Positions 9,376 through 17,069 of a DNA stretch of 64,000 nt are shown here, piece by piece. The notes beneath the pieces were generated by a model. The model was not told the DNA's origin, searched no databases, and was given only the letters and a program-made list of their open reading frames with translations. The DNA lies in assembly GCF_036226505.1 (NCBI RefSeq), contig NZ_CP108486.1, forward strand, positions 1 to 64,000. The letters are read 5' to 3'. Within the stretch, counting starts at the first letter, position 1; the number at the start of each line of letters is the position of its first letter. Source of the stretch: Kitasatospora sp. NBC_01246 (GTDB lineage Bacteria > Actinomycetota > Actinomycetes > Streptomycetales > Streptomycetaceae). Both the position numbers and the translations under genes were made by a program.

Positions 9376-9734
9376 CAGCCCGCCGCCATCTTGTAGGCGG
9401 CGAAGACGAGGCCGGCGATGCAGGCGATACCGATGCCCGCCACCAGAGACATCACGATCGCCTTCTTGCCGCGCGCCGCGAGGCCGCCGCGGTCGGTATT
9501 CTCGCCGATCCCGACGCATGCGAAGCCGACCAAGCCGCCGAGCGTGGCCAGCGCCAGGCCGCCGCCGGCGGTCCAGCCGAGGATGGTCCCGGTCGGATTC
9601 TTCACGTTGTCCGGCAGGGTCGGGGTGAAGTCCGGGATCGGGTTGGTGACGGGCGGCTTCGGCGGGTCCTCGGCGAGGATGTGCAGGTGCGGGTCCGACA
9701 GCAGCGCGCCGACGGTGCTCAGGAACTGACTCAT
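9375..9734 (-). CDS. Small two-helix membrane protein, VirB2 pilin-like candidate
   Basis: 119 residues from ATG 9734, overlapping the upstream stop by ATGA, as does its own stop with the next gene. After a Pro-rich N-terminal segment there are two Gly/Ala-rich hydrophobic helices at about 55-80 and 90-115, separated by a short basic loop (GLAARGKKA). Small size, two helices and position in a T4SS operon match VirB2-type pilins or their Gram-positive counterparts. No processing site is evident, so this remains inference. Confidence 0.62.
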   Translation of the reverse strand: MSQFLSTVGALLSDPHLHILAEDPPKPPVTNPIPDFTPTLPDNVKNPTGTILGWTAGGGLALATLGGLVGFACVGIGENTDRGGLAARGKKAIVMSLVAGIGIACIAGLVFAAYKMAAG

Positions 9735-10681
9735 GGGGACACCTTCTCTGGTACGGGCTGTGCGAGTTGGATCGGGAGCGGCAGGGCGGCCGGGGTGGCA
9801 GCCACCGGCAGCGGGTCGCCCCAGGAGGCGTGGGCCGAGGAGAGGACAGCCCGCGCGAGCTGGTCGGCGGCCTGCAGCGAGCGGGAGCCGAGCCGGGTGA
9901 CGTCGCGCAGGCCGTATGTGCGGATCTGCTGGTCGTAGGGCACGTGAACGAGGGAGCCGACGCGCGGTTCGATCATCGTCTTCCCGGCCTGGACGGGTGG
10001 GGGCAGCCGGCCGTCGGCGGTCGAGACCAGGGCGACGACCATCCGTTCCAGCGGCAGGCCCTCGGCGGTGGCCGCCTTGAGTGCGGTCTCCAGGGCCCGC
10101 ATGCCGGAGGCGGTCGCGGCCACGCACACCACCGGCACGCTGAACGGCAGCGCGCACCACGAGGCCGTCGCCCCGGAGCGGCCGGCCGTCCGGGCCGCGA
10201 CGATGTCGTGGCCCATGGGGTGCGCGGTGTCCGCCACCACCGCCTGCCAGCTGCCGACCGCCGCGAGCTGGTGCCAGGCCGCCGGGTCGTCCACGGGCGC
10301 CAGCGGCGGGGCGCTCCACTCCCGGGTGTCCGTCAGGACCTGCCAGTGCGCGCCGCCCAGGGCCGGGAGCCTGCTCGCGGCCGCGTGGACCTGGCGCCTG
10401 CTCAGCGGCTGGTGCGGCGGGATCGAGGCCAGGCCGCCCCCGGGGTCCGGAGTCCATTCCGGCCAGGGTGAGGCCAGGCGGTGCGCGAGGTCCAGGACCA
10501 CGCTCGACCCCGACTGTGCGAGGGCGGCCGCGAGAAGGCCCGCCACTGTCGATCGTCCGCTGCCGCCCACGGCGGAGAGGACGGGTGTCATGACCCGGGC
10601 GTGGGAAGACAGCACCACGGCGGGTTGAGCTTTTCGTGCCAACGTTCCCCCGAATTGCAATGTGCGGTCGTGCTCGGGCAA
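9731..10681 (-). CDS. ParA/MinD-like P-loop protein, first gene of the T4SS-like operon
   Basis: Up to 316 residues. The glycine-rich loop VGGSGRST occupies the ParA/MinD Walker A position (around residue 38), but the signature Lys at the start of the deviant motif is absent. A later QAVVADTAHPMGHD looks like a degenerate Walker B region. The first TTG (10681) has an SD-like GGGGAGGG unusually close to it. TTG 10642, after GGGGGAA, and ATG 10591 are reasonable alternatives. It heads the minus-strand operon and may position or regulate the transfer machine. ATPase activity cannot be assumed. Confidence 0.6.
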   Translation of the reverse strand: MPEHDRTLQFGGTLARKAQPAVVLSSHARVMTPVLSAVGGSGRSTVAGLLAAALAQSGSSVVLDLAHRLASPWPEWTPDPGGGLASIPPHQPLSRRQVHAAASRLPALGGAHWQVLTDTREWSAPPLAPVDDPAAWHQLAAVGSWQAVVADTAHPMGHDIVAARTAGRSGATASWCALPFSVPVVCVAATASGMRALETALKAATAEGLPLERMVVALVSTADGRLPPPVQAGKTMIEPRVGSLVHVPYDQQIRTYGLRDVTRLGSRSLQAADQLARAVLSSAHASWGDPLPVAATPAALPLPIQLAQPVPEKVSP

Positions 10682-10711
10682 TCCCTCCCCTGACTGCCGG
10701 TCCCGCGCGTC

Positions 10712-10741
10712 AGTCTAATCTCGGTACCGAACACATGTCCC
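10712..10741 (-). promoter_or_regulatory. Candidate promoter with palindromic operator for the T4SS-like operon
   Basis: On the minus strand, GGGACA (10741-10736) and TAGACT (10717-10712) are separated by 18 bp and could be -35 and -10 elements. A perfect palindrome TCGGTACCGA (10721-10730) lies in the spacer, a usual place for a repressor site. The predicted start would be close to 10705, just upstream of the first minus-strand gene. No experimental support is visible. Confidence 0.4.
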
Positions 10742-10952
10742 GAGAGTTATTTTGTTGACGACCAGTCAAGTGGGAGTCAGGCGCAGGTCAGTAGGAGGGT
10801 TCATCCCCTTTAACGCTGGAATGCACCAATTGACACGCATCCAGATGGCCGAGTGCTCCGAGCTGCGGAGTTAATGCCGTCGGGCGTGTCGTGCGGCGAT
10901 GTGAGAATGGGCGCTCCGCTCGCTCCCGGCAGTCCGCCGCAGGGGGCCGGAA

Positions 10953-12065
10953 GTGCCGGATCGGCTTGGACGGTTTACGACTAAGGGGGGCGGATTGCAA
11001 ATCAAACGGGGGCTGGCGGCCGTCGTCGGCGCTGTGGTGATGAGCCCGCTGGCGCTGGGCGTGGGGCTGGTCATGTTCATTTCTATGTTCGACGACGACT
11101 CGGGCGGCGGCGGCCCTGTCCTGGTGGGTTCGGGAACCCTGCGGGTCGGGCCGGGCGGAGTGCCCGAGCAGTACGCCAAGTTCATCCAGGACGCGGCCGC
11201 GGCCTGCGACCAGGGGCTGAGTGCCGGGGTCCTGGCCGCCCAGATCAACGCCGAGAGTGCGTTCGACCCGCGGGCCGATTCCGGCCAGGCGCAGGGCATC
11301 GCGCAGTTCACCCCGGACACCTGGAAGACGTGGGGCAACGGGGGGAACGTCTGGGAGCCGGCCGACGCGATCGCCGCGCAGGGCAGGTTCATGTGCAGCC
11401 TGCTCAAAACCGCCAAGCAGCACCCCGACTACGCCGGGTCGCCGGTCGAGTTGGCGCTGGCCGGCTACAACGCGGGGTGGGGCCGGGTGGACGAGTACAA
11501 GGGCGTGCCCCCAGCGTCATTCGCGCAGGGGCAGACCTACAACTACGTCAAGAAGATCATGGAGGACGTCCGCAAGTTCACGATGGGCAACGACACCACG
11601 CCAGTGGACCTGCCCGCGGACTACCAGCTCCCCGAGGGCACCCCGGAGCAGGTCAAGACGGCCGTGGCGTGGGCGCTGGCCCAGCGCGGAGGCTGGTATC
11701 AGTGGGGCGGCAGCTGCACCAACCCCCTCGGCGACGATCCCATGGGCCGCTGTGACTGCTCCTCCCTGATGCAGCAGGCGTATGCCAAGGCCAACGTGTC
11801 GATCCCCCGGGTGACCTTCGACCAGGTCAAGATCGGCACCCGGGTAGGCATTGACGACGTGAAGCCGGGCGACCTGGTGTTCAACGCCGGGTCCGACGGC
11901 AGCGACGACAGCCCCGGTCACGTCGGGATGTACGTGGGGAACGGCATGATCGTTGAGGCTCCGCACACCGGTGCCCAGACCCGGGTGGTGGCGTACGACG
12001 GGTGGCGCAACAGCACCAAGGCGACCACCCGGATCACCCACGTCGTGCGGGTGGTGCAGTGGTGA
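10953..12065 (+). CDS. Lytic transglycosylase / NlpC-P60 bifunctional cell-wall hydrolase
   Basis: 370 residues from GTG 10953; TTG 10995, which follows AAGGGGGG, is an equally good start. One N-terminal membrane helix is followed by a soluble-transglycosylase-like domain (QINAESAF with the likely catalytic Glu, then GIAQFTPDTW and ELALAGYNAGWGRV). The C-terminal NlpC/P60 domain has the catalytic Cys in RCDCSSLMQQAY and His in SPGHVGMYVG. Such proteins locally open peptidoglycan for the transfer channel in Gram-positive conjugation. It is transcribed divergently from the T4SS-like operon. Confidence 0.9.
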   Translation: MPDRLGRFTTKGGGLQIKRGLAAVVGAVVMSPLALGVGLVMFISMFDDDSGGGGPVLVGSGTLRVGPGGVPEQYAKFIQDAAAACDQGLSAGVLAAQINAESAFDPRADSGQAQGIAQFTPDTWKTWGNGGNVWEPADAIAAQGRFMCSLLKTAKQHPDYAGSPVELALAGYNAGWGRVDEYKGVPPASFAQGQTYNYVKKIMEDVRKFTMGNDTTPVDLPADYQLPEGTPEQVKTAVAWALAQRGGWYQWGGSCTNPLGDDPMGRCDCSSLMQQAYAKANVSIPRVTFDQVKIGTRVGIDDVKPGDLVFNAGSDGSDDSPGHVGMYVGNGMIVEAPHTGAQTRVVAYDGWRNSTKATTRITHVVRVVQW

Positions 12066-12082
12066 ACGGACAGGAGGGCACG

Positions 12083-12754
12083 ATGCTGACCGAGGACCAA
12101 CTGGCCCGTCCGTGGGGCGAGGTGGCGGCCGACTTCTGGGCCGTCCCCACCCCCGAGCCGGAGCCCGAGCACCACGACGAGCCGGTGGCCTACACCGTGC
12201 CGCCCGTCTACGCGGCGGCCCGCCAGAGCGCGCCGCCGACCCTCCCCGGGCCCTCGCCGGCCCCGGCCGTCGATCGGGTTCCGTCGGCCGTCATCGCCCC
12301 CCAGGCCCCGGCGCCGCAGCCGATGCCCGCCGCCTACCGCGACCGCATCGAGGACCTGGCCAAGAAGCTCTCCAGGCCGCAGACCAACCTGCAGATGATG
12401 CTCGCCGAGAGCGAGGCCCAGCACCTGGACGCCGAGATCACCGCCGCGTTCGGCCCGGCCGATCAGAACACCATCAACATCCGCGAACTGCGCGGCATGA
12501 TCTCCCACCTGCAGGGCAACCCGGCCGCAGCCGCCCGCTGGCACCTGCACACCACCGGGCTGCAGGCCGGAATCTCCGGCACCGGCCACGACCTGACGAA
12601 GGCCAGCGCCCGCCGGGCCTACGCCATGTGGACCGCCATCCGCGACCCTGCCGAGCGGGCCGCGGTCGGTGCCGAGATCCTGCCCATGCTCACCGTCGTG
12701 GCGGGCTCCAACGCCAAGCCCACCAAGGCCGTCCAGAAGTTCCTCGGCGGGTAG
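12083..12754 (+). CDS. Conserved hypothetical protein following the cell-wall hydrolase
   Basis: 223 residues from ATG 12083, chosen for the AGGAGG site about 7 bp upstream; GTG 12062 overlaps the previous stop but lacks such a site. The N-terminal third is Pro/Ala/Glu-rich and probably disordered. The C-terminal part (from RDRIEDLAKKLSRPQT) is helical, includes FGPADQNTINIRELRGMI and DPAERAAVGAEILPML, and has no catalytic signature I know. It is probably co-transcribed with the hydrolase and followed by a terminator, so a part in transfer is likely but unproven. Confidence 0.6.
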   Translation: MLTEDQLARPWGEVAADFWAVPTPEPEPEHHDEPVAYTVPPVYAAARQSAPPTLPGPSPAPAVDRVPSAVIAPQAPAPQPMPAAYRDRIEDLAKKLSRPQTNLQMMLAESEAQHLDAEITAAFGPADQNTINIRELRGMISHLQGNPAAAARWHLHTTGLQAGISGTGHDLTKASARRAYAMWTAIRDPAERAAVGAEILPMLTVVAGSNAKPTKAVQKFLGG

Positions 12755-12793
12755 GCCGCCGACCCCTTGGCGGCCCTCTCCGCCCGCCGCGTT

Positions 12794-12826
12794 CGAAGGC
12801 CCCGGACCCCTGGTCCGGGGCCTTCG
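12794..12826. terminator. Hairpin terminator
   Basis: Perfect 14-bp stem (CGAAGGCCCCGGAC and complement) around CCCTG, 40 bp after the stop of the preceding gene. Ends the hydrolase transcript. Confidence 0.8.
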
Positions 12827-12916
12827 CCGTGCCCGCTCCCAGCGACTCCCGGACCGCCCTCCGGGCGGGTGAAATCTCCCTCGTGTACGCGAGCGCAGTA
12901 GGGGGGTATGTGTCCA

Positions 12917-12941
12917 ACTTGCCCAAGTATCAAGCTACTTG
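12917..12941. promoter_or_regulatory. Candidate operator with three ACTTG/CAAGT half-sites
   Basis: ACTTG-CC-CAAGT is followed directly by a CAAGTA-N6-TACTTG inverted repeat that shares the middle half-site. It lies about 70-90 bp upstream of ATG 13010. Closely spaced, symmetrical half-sites upstream of a gene suggest a repressor site. No clear -10 box can be assigned. Confidence 0.3.
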
Positions 12942-13009
12942 ACGGCAATTCACGTGATGTGTCACGGTCTGTTCCGCCCGATCCGGGGCACCCGAGGAAA
13001 GGACTCCCC

Positions 13010-13603
13010 ATGCATCCCCGCACCGCTCCCCAGCCGGTCGACGTCCGGCTGATCGGCGGCGAGATCGCCGTCCGCGCGCTGGCCGAGTCGATCGCCGCCA
13101 CCCCCGGCAGCTCGCCCGCGTCCTACGCCCCCAGCCACCGGGGCGCCGGTCTGCGCGCCTACCTGTCCGTCGTGGTCGACCCCGCCGACCTGCTGGGCCA
13201 GCCCGGCGGTCCCACCGCGAGGACCTCGCCCGCCGAGCGCGCCGACCAGGCCAAGCGCCAGCGCGACCTCGGGGCCGAGGTCGGCGCCCTGGTCGACGGC
13301 GAGCAGGCCCTGCGCACCGCGCCCTGGTACCCGCCCCGGGCCGGCGACCTGGTCCACGCCGCTTTCGGCACCGGCGACGGCGCCGATTTCGGCGAGACGT
13401 ACCTGGTCGAGACCGACGAGTTCGGCGAGCTGGCCCTGCGCCTGCTCGCCTACACCCCCGCCGGGGAGGGCCTGGCCGGGGCCTACGCCGTCGGCCCGGT
13501 GCTCGGCGACGTGCTGTTCGACCTGTGGATGGAGGCCGGCCCGCACCGGCTGACCGTCGTTCGGCACGGCCGCGTCGTCCACGACGGCCCGAACGCCCGC
13601 TGA
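13010..13603 (+). CDS. Hypothetical protein
   Basis: 197 residues from ATG 13010 with GAGGAAAGGA upstream; an upstream in-frame ATG at 12908 lacks a site. Mixed alpha/beta sequence with VVVDPADLLGQPGG, an Ala/Arg-rich helix, and a second half (LVHAAFGTGDGADFGETYLVE...) that may form a small beta domain. No family, membrane segment or metal motif recognised. It starts the plus-strand accessory run after the conjugation cluster. Confidence 0.55.
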   Translation: MHPRTAPQPVDVRLIGGEIAVRALAESIAATPGSSPASYAPSHRGAGLRAYLSVVVDPADLLGQPGGPTARTSPAERADQAKRQRDLGAEVGALVDGEQALRTAPWYPPRAGDLVHAAFGTGDGADFGETYLVETDEFGELALRLLAYTPAGEGLAGAYAVGPVLGDVLFDLWMEAGPHRLTVVRHGRVVHDGPNAR

Positions 13604-13631
13604 CCTGCGAAGACCTACGGAGGAGAGAACC

Positions 13632-14324
13632 ATGGCGAACCGACTGACCGAGTACCGCGAGGACCAGGCCGCCGGGCGGCTGCGCGTCCCGATCACCACC
13701 TACCGGTGGGCGGTCCATACCGGCATCGCTCCCAAGCCCGGACCGGGCGGCACCTGGTCCGGGGAGCAGGTCGAGGCGATGGACCGGGAGGCGATCCGCG
13801 CCGCCGTCCCGGCCGGCGGCTGCCTCAGCGGCGGCCAGGCCGCCGACCGGATCGCCGAGGCGATCGGCCGGCCCAACGAGGCCCACACCAGGGCCAGCGT
13901 CGCGGTGTTCGTGGTGCAGCAGCTGGTCGGCCGCGGCCTGCTCACCGACCTGTCCGGCAATCCGGACGGCTCGCTGCTGCACCCGGACCAGGTCGCCGAG
14001 GTGTGCGGCCGCGCGGACCTCGCCCGCCTGGTCGCCGAGGAGTCACCGCTCGGCCCCGAGCAGGCCGCCACCCGCCTCGGTATCCGCCGGGTCGACTTCG
14101 ACCACGTGACCCGACTCGGCTGGCTCACCCCGGCGACCTACTGGGAGGTCCGGTTCGGCACGTCCAGGGCGGGCGCCGTCTACGTCCCGGTCTACCGCAC
14201 CGTCGAGGTCGACGGTCTGTGTGCCGCGCATCCCGAGGTCAACTGGGAGGTGGTCAGGTCATCCGGTCGGGGGAAGCGGTCCCCGCTCGCCGCGCTCAAG
14301 CCCGCCGGTGAGGCGGTCGCATAG
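13632..14324 (+). CDS. Hypothetical protein with possible repeated winged-helix segments
   Basis: 230 residues from ATG 13632, with GGAGGAGAGA upstream. The segments RLRVPITTYRWAVHTGIAP, QAADRIAEAIGRPNEAHTR and QAATRLGIRRVDFDHVTRLGWL resemble helix-turn-helix units. The last is reminiscent of excisionase- or plasmid-type DNA-binding helices. This suggests a DNA-binding protein, but residue-level evidence is weak. It lies 28 bp after the preceding gene and is probably in the same operon. Confidence 0.5.
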   Translation: MANRLTEYREDQAAGRLRVPITTYRWAVHTGIAPKPGPGGTWSGEQVEAMDREAIRAAVPAGGCLSGGQAADRIAEAIGRPNEAHTRASVAVFVVQQLVGRGLLTDLSGNPDGSLLHPDQVAEVCGRADLARLVAEESPLGPEQAATRLGIRRVDFDHVTRLGWLTPATYWEVRFGTSRAGAVYVPVYRTVEVDGLCAAHPEVNWEVVRSSGRGKRSPLAALKPAGEAVA

Positions 14325-14362
14325 CCGCAGATCAGAGCCCCCGCAGGGGAGTTGAGAACACG

Positions 14363-14396
14363 CCGCTGGCGTGCTGGCATGCCAGCACGCCAGCGG
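14363..14396. repeat. Perfect 34-bp palindrome centred on GGCATGCC
   Basis: CCGCTGGCGTGCTGGCA is followed immediately by its exact complement, with the axis between 14379 and 14380. It lies in the non-coding gap between genes ending at 14324 and starting at 14554. Related GCATGC/CCAGCA sequences recur at 22097-22108, 37433-37445 and 39976-40005, so this may be the strongest member of a family of protein-binding sites. A cruciform or terminator role is the alternative. Confidence 0.65.
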
Positions 14397-14423
14397 ACTG
14401 GCATGTGGAAGTGCTTGCGAGCC

Positions 14424-14451
14424 CCTCCGAACTATGCGCATACTTGGGAGG
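14424..14451. promoter_or_regulatory. Candidate operator TATGCGCATA with CCTCC/GGAGG flanks
   Basis: The perfect palindrome TATGCGCATA (14433-14442) is flanked symmetrically by CCTCC at 14424-14428 and GGAGG at 14447-14451. It lies about 100 bp upstream of ATG 14554. Position and symmetry suggest a transcription-factor site for the downstream genes. Confidence 0.35.
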
Positions 14452-14553
14452 CCGGAAGGTGCGGAACCCCCGAATCGGGACCGCCTCCCGGCGTCCCACT
14501 CGATCCCACCGGCGGCGGCGGATTTCGCCGCGCCAGAGCCCGAGGAGCAGGAC

Positions 14554-15063
14554 ATGCACCAAGCGATCACCGTCACCCGGATCACCCCCCGCGGATTCAC
14601 CGGCGAGGAGCCCAAGCCCGAGTACACCGGCGACGGCGAGGACCGCCTGGCCTGGCTCGCCGCCCGCTACTACAACACGCTCGCGCCGCGCTCCGCCGAG
14701 GGCGACAAGCTCGCCGCCGTGTACGAGGCGGCCCAGGCCGAGGCGGATCAGCTGTGGGCCGCCCTGGCGAGCACCCGCACCGACGACTGGGCCGCCGCCC
14801 ACCACCGCTGGGTCCTCGCCGAGGACGCCGCGGCGGAGGCCGGCGAGGAGCTCGTTGACGCGGACCGCCACCACGACTGGGCCGAGGACCGGCTGACCCT
14901 CGGCGACCGGGCCCACTACTTCCTGAGCGACGTGATCGCCGAGACGCCGGGCGCCCGCTGGCCCTACGGGCCCGGTGGCGGGTCGACGGTGCGGGCCGCC
15001 CAGGACCAGCGCGCCAAGCGCGAGAGCGCGGCCGCCAAGACGCTGGCCGTCCTCGCCCCCTGA
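14554..15063 (+). CDS. Hypothetical helical protein
   Basis: 169 residues from ATG 14554, preceded by CGAGGAGCAG; the open frame upstream to 14371 runs through the palindrome and is unlikely to be coding. The start (MHQAITVTRITPRGF) is beta-like, then charged helices rich in Ala, Glu, Asp and Trp follow (AWLAARYYNTLAPRSAEGDK, EDAAAEAGEELVDADRHHDW). No catalytic or membrane motif seen. It is followed closely by a ribbon-helix-helix gene. Confidence 0.55.
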   Translation: MHQAITVTRITPRGFTGEEPKPEYTGDGEDRLAWLAARYYNTLAPRSAEGDKLAAVYEAAQAEADQLWAALASTRTDDWAAAHHRWVLAEDAAAEAGEELVDADRHHDWAEDRLTLGDRAHYFLSDVIAETPGARWPYGPGGGSTVRAAQDQRAKRESAAAKTLAVLAP

Positions 15064-15077
15064 CGTACAACAGTCCA

Positions 15078-15359
15078 ATGACCGAGAAGAAGCCCGACTC
15101 CGAGCTGCGGATCAGACGTGCCGGGAGCACGGTGCGGCGCAACCTCACCCTGTCCGAGTCCACCGTCCGGGAGGCGGAGGCCCTGGCCAACGGCCGGTCC
15201 CTCTCCCTGGTGGTGGACGAGGCGCTCGGCGAGTGGGTGCGCCGCGAGACCCGAGCCGCCCAGCGTGTGACCACCGCCACCGGCGGAGTGTCCAGCGCTG
15301 GGCAGTCCGACCAGCCGCAATCCGCTGAACTGGCAACCGACGCCGAGAGGAAACCGTGA
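15078..15359 (+). CDS. Ribbon-helix-helix (CopG-like) small DNA-binding protein
   Basis: 93 residues. The segment VRRNLTLSESTVREAEAL followed by GRSLSLVVDEALGEWVRRE has the beta-strand/helix/helix pattern and the SLS-VVDEAL helix of CopG/Arc-type repressors. It has a basic N-terminus and a disordered tail. It overlaps the next small gene by GTGA, so the two are probably co-expressed. A local regulator or antitoxin-like partner is plausible. Confidence 0.55.
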   Translation: MTEKKPDSELRIRRAGSTVRRNLTLSESTVREAEALANGRSLSLVVDEALGEWVRRETRAAQRVTTATGGVSSAGQSDQPQSAELATDAERKP

Positions 15360-15559
15360 AAGACATCCCGGATGACGAGATCAACGGCACCATTACCGCC
15401 TTCAACTTGGAGGCCAGCGCGGACGGTTCCGCCGTCCTGGTGGCCTACACCAAGGACGCGGGCGGCCGCATCGGCAAGTCGTGGTTGCACTTCGAGCCGG
15501 AGTCCGTGAGCGCGCTCCGCAACGCCGTCCGTCACCGCCTGCCGGAGGAGTCGGCCTGA
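15356..15559 (+). CDS. Small hypothetical protein
   Basis: 67 residues from GTG 15356, whose TGA-overlap (GTGA) with the RHH gene and upstream GAGAGGAAA support translation. The sequence alternates strands and turns (DGSAVLVAYTKDAGGRIGK, SWLHFEP) and ends in a helix, as in small beta-rich folds. It could be the partner of the RHH protein as a toxin-antitoxin-like pair, but no toxin family is recognised. Confidence 0.5.
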   Translation: MKDIPDDEINGTITAFNLEASADGSAVLVAYTKDAGGRIGKSWLHFEPESVSALRNAVRHRLPEESA

Positions 15560-15567
15560 CGGCCCGG

Positions 15568-15602
15568 CCGGGCGGCATGGACCACCAGTCCGTGCCGCCC
15601 GG
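15568..15602. terminator. Hairpin terminator
   Basis: 15-bp stem with one wobble (CCGGGCGGCATGGAC against GTCCGTGCCGCCCGG) around CACCA, immediately after the preceding stop. Confidence 0.6.
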
Positions 15603-15634
15603 GGGACCGGACAGTCCGGCACCACCGACCAGGT

Positions 15635-15668
15635 CGGGCGGCCCACCTCTCACACCAGCCGCCGCCCG
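15635..15668 (+). promoter_or_regulatory. Leader hairpin, CTCTCACA-loop family, copy 1
   Basis: Stem CGGGCGGC/GCCGCCCG with loop CCACCTCTCACACCAGCC, 21 bp upstream of ATG 15690. This is the most divergent of four leader hairpins sharing the CCTCTCACA loop core upstream of consecutive genes. Confidence 0.5.
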
Positions 15669-15689
15669 TACCGCCCCGAAGGGACCGCC

Positions 15690-16379
15690 ATGCGCCTGAC
15701 CATCATCAGCTTCGGCTACCTGCACAACAGCGTGACGAGGCCCCAGCCCGCCGCCCACTGGAGCGCTGACCTGCGCGAGCACTTCCGAGACCCTCACATC
15801 CGGCCCGAGCTGCGGCACATGACCGCCCGCGACGTCGAGGTGGTCGACGCCGTGCTCACTACCCCCGGCATCGCCGAACTCCTGGACTCCGCCGTGGCGG
15901 CGGTGCGCGCTTTCGCCAGCGGCCCGGCCGGCGACCGGCCGATGACCGTGGCCGTCGGATGCGCCGGCGGACGTCACAGGGCAGCCGTCTTCGCCCAGGA
16001 ACTCGCCTCCCTGGTTCGGCCCGAGGGCTACGACGTCGAGGTGCTGCACCGCGACCTGGACCTGCCGGTGGTCGAGCGGACCGACGGCCAGAGCGCCCAG
16101 GACGCCGCCCGCGACCAGCTCGCCGTCGCGTTCGCCGAGGCGCTCGACCGCGCCCTCTCCGACGGCTACATGGGCCTGGACGCGGACGAGATGGCCGGCC
16201 AGCTCGCCGACATCGCCGCCGCCCTGCAGCACCGCGACGTCCCCCGCCCGGCGGTCGAGCGCGACGTCACCGGCCAGACGACGCTCACCGTGGGCGGCAT
16301 CACTGTGCGGGGGGCCGTGAGCGTGGGCCTGGTCGCCGGCCGCATCGAGCGGCTGACCATTAGGAAGAACCGCCCCTGA
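15690..16379 (+). CDS. RapZ C-terminal-domain-like protein
   Basis: 229 residues from ATG 15690. The opening MRLTIISFGYLHN and the later VAVGCAGGRHRAAVFAQEL followed by VEVLHRDL match the strands and phosphate-binding loops of the C-terminal domain of RapZ/YvcJ (SFGFKHG ... GCTGGKHRS ... HRD in the classical family). The N-terminal P-loop domain of RapZ is absent. In RapZ this domain binds RNA and senses a sugar metabolite. Here a nucleotide- or RNA-binding role is likely but the partner is unknown. It carries the CTCTCACA leader hairpin. Confidence 0.7.
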   Translation: MRLTIISFGYLHNSVTRPQPAAHWSADLREHFRDPHIRPELRHMTARDVEVVDAVLTTPGIAELLDSAVAAVRAFASGPAGDRPMTVAVGCAGGRHRAAVFAQELASLVRPEGYDVEVLHRDLDLPVVERTDGQSAQDAARDQLAVAFAEALDRALSDGYMGLDADEMAGQLADIAAALQHRDVPRPAVERDVTGQTTLTVGGITVRGAVSVGLVAGRIERLTIRKNRP

Positions 16380-16405
16380 CCGACCGTCCACCGATCCCCG
16401 ATCCC

Positions 16406-16443
16406 GCGGGGCGGTCCCGACCTCTCACAGCCGGCCGCCCCGC
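16406..16443 (+). promoter_or_regulatory. Leader hairpin, CTCTCACA-loop family, copy 2
   Basis: Stem GCGGGGCGG/CCGCCCCGC encloses TCCCGACCTCTCACAGCCGG. It lies between the RapZ-like gene and ATG 16471, whose own site is CGAAGGGA. Confidence 0.6.
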
Positions 16444-16470
16444 TTAACCCCCGAAGGGACACGACCGACC

Positions 16471-16971
16471 ATGCAGAACACCACCTCCCGGGCCGCGCGC
16501 TTCGCCGCCGCCTACGCCCTGCTCCGCGCCGCCGCCGACGTCGCCGACCACTGGGTCCAGTCCGATTACTGCGCGCAGGCCAAGGGCGCCACCGACGACG
16601 CCCCGGTGACCTACGCCGACGAGAAGACCGCGCAGACGACCACCGTCGGCACCGAGGGTGGGGTCCGGGCGTGTGTCTGGCACTGCTTCACCTACACGGC
16701 CACCCAGGGCGTGGTGCTGGTGGGCGGCGCCCGGGTGCTCGGCATCCGGCTGCACCCCGCGGCCGTCGCCGGGGCCTTGGCCCTGTCGGGCCTGACCCAC
16801 TACGCGGCGGACCGCCGGGTGCCGGACGGCCTGCTGCAGCGTCTGGCCAAGGCCACCGGCAAGTCGAGGTTCTACAAGCTCGCCGACTTTGGCATGAACG
16901 GGTCGTACTGCCTTGACCAGGCGTTCCACCACGGGGCCGAGACCGTCGCGGCGGCCATCGCCTCCCGCTGA
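16471..16971 (+). CDS. DUF3307-like membrane protein
   Basis: 166 residues. DVADHWVQSDYCAQAKG near the N-terminus, ACVWHCFTYTATQG, a hydrophobic GVVLVGGARVLGI/AAVAGALALSG region, THYAADRRVP, and the ending YCLDQAFHHGAE form the pattern of conserved His/Asp residues seen in DUF3307-type membrane proteins. The family is widespread in phages and plasmids and has no established reaction. Translation probably starts at ATG 16471 after AACCCCCGAAGGGA. It lies between two CTCTCACA leader hairpins. Confidence 0.62.
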   Translation: MQNTTSRAARFAAAYALLRAAADVADHWVQSDYCAQAKGATDDAPVTYADEKTAQTTTVGTEGGVRACVWHCFTYTATQGVVLVGGARVLGIRLHPAAVAGALALSGLTHYAADRRVPDGLLQRLAKATGKSRFYKLADFGMNGSYCLDQAFHHGAETVAAAIASR

Positions 16972-17009
16972 CGCCCCTCCCCGCACCCCCCGCCGAAGAC
17001 CGCAGGGCA

Positions 17010-17044
17010 GGGGCGGCCCCGACCTCTCACAGCCCGGCCGCCCC
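17010..17044 (+). promoter_or_regulatory. Leader hairpin, CTCTCACA-loop family, copy 3
   Basis: Stem GGGGCGGCC/GGCCGCCCC encloses CCGACCTCTCACAGCCC. It ends 25 bp upstream of the NUDIX gene start at 17070. Confidence 0.65.
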
Positions 17045-17069
17045 GCCCCAACCCGAAGGGACAAGGACC

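Noticed and set aside
14363..14396. CRISPR-like or IR of an insertion sequence
   Set aside because: A single palindrome without spacers, direct target duplications or a transposase gene; treated as a binding-site candidate.
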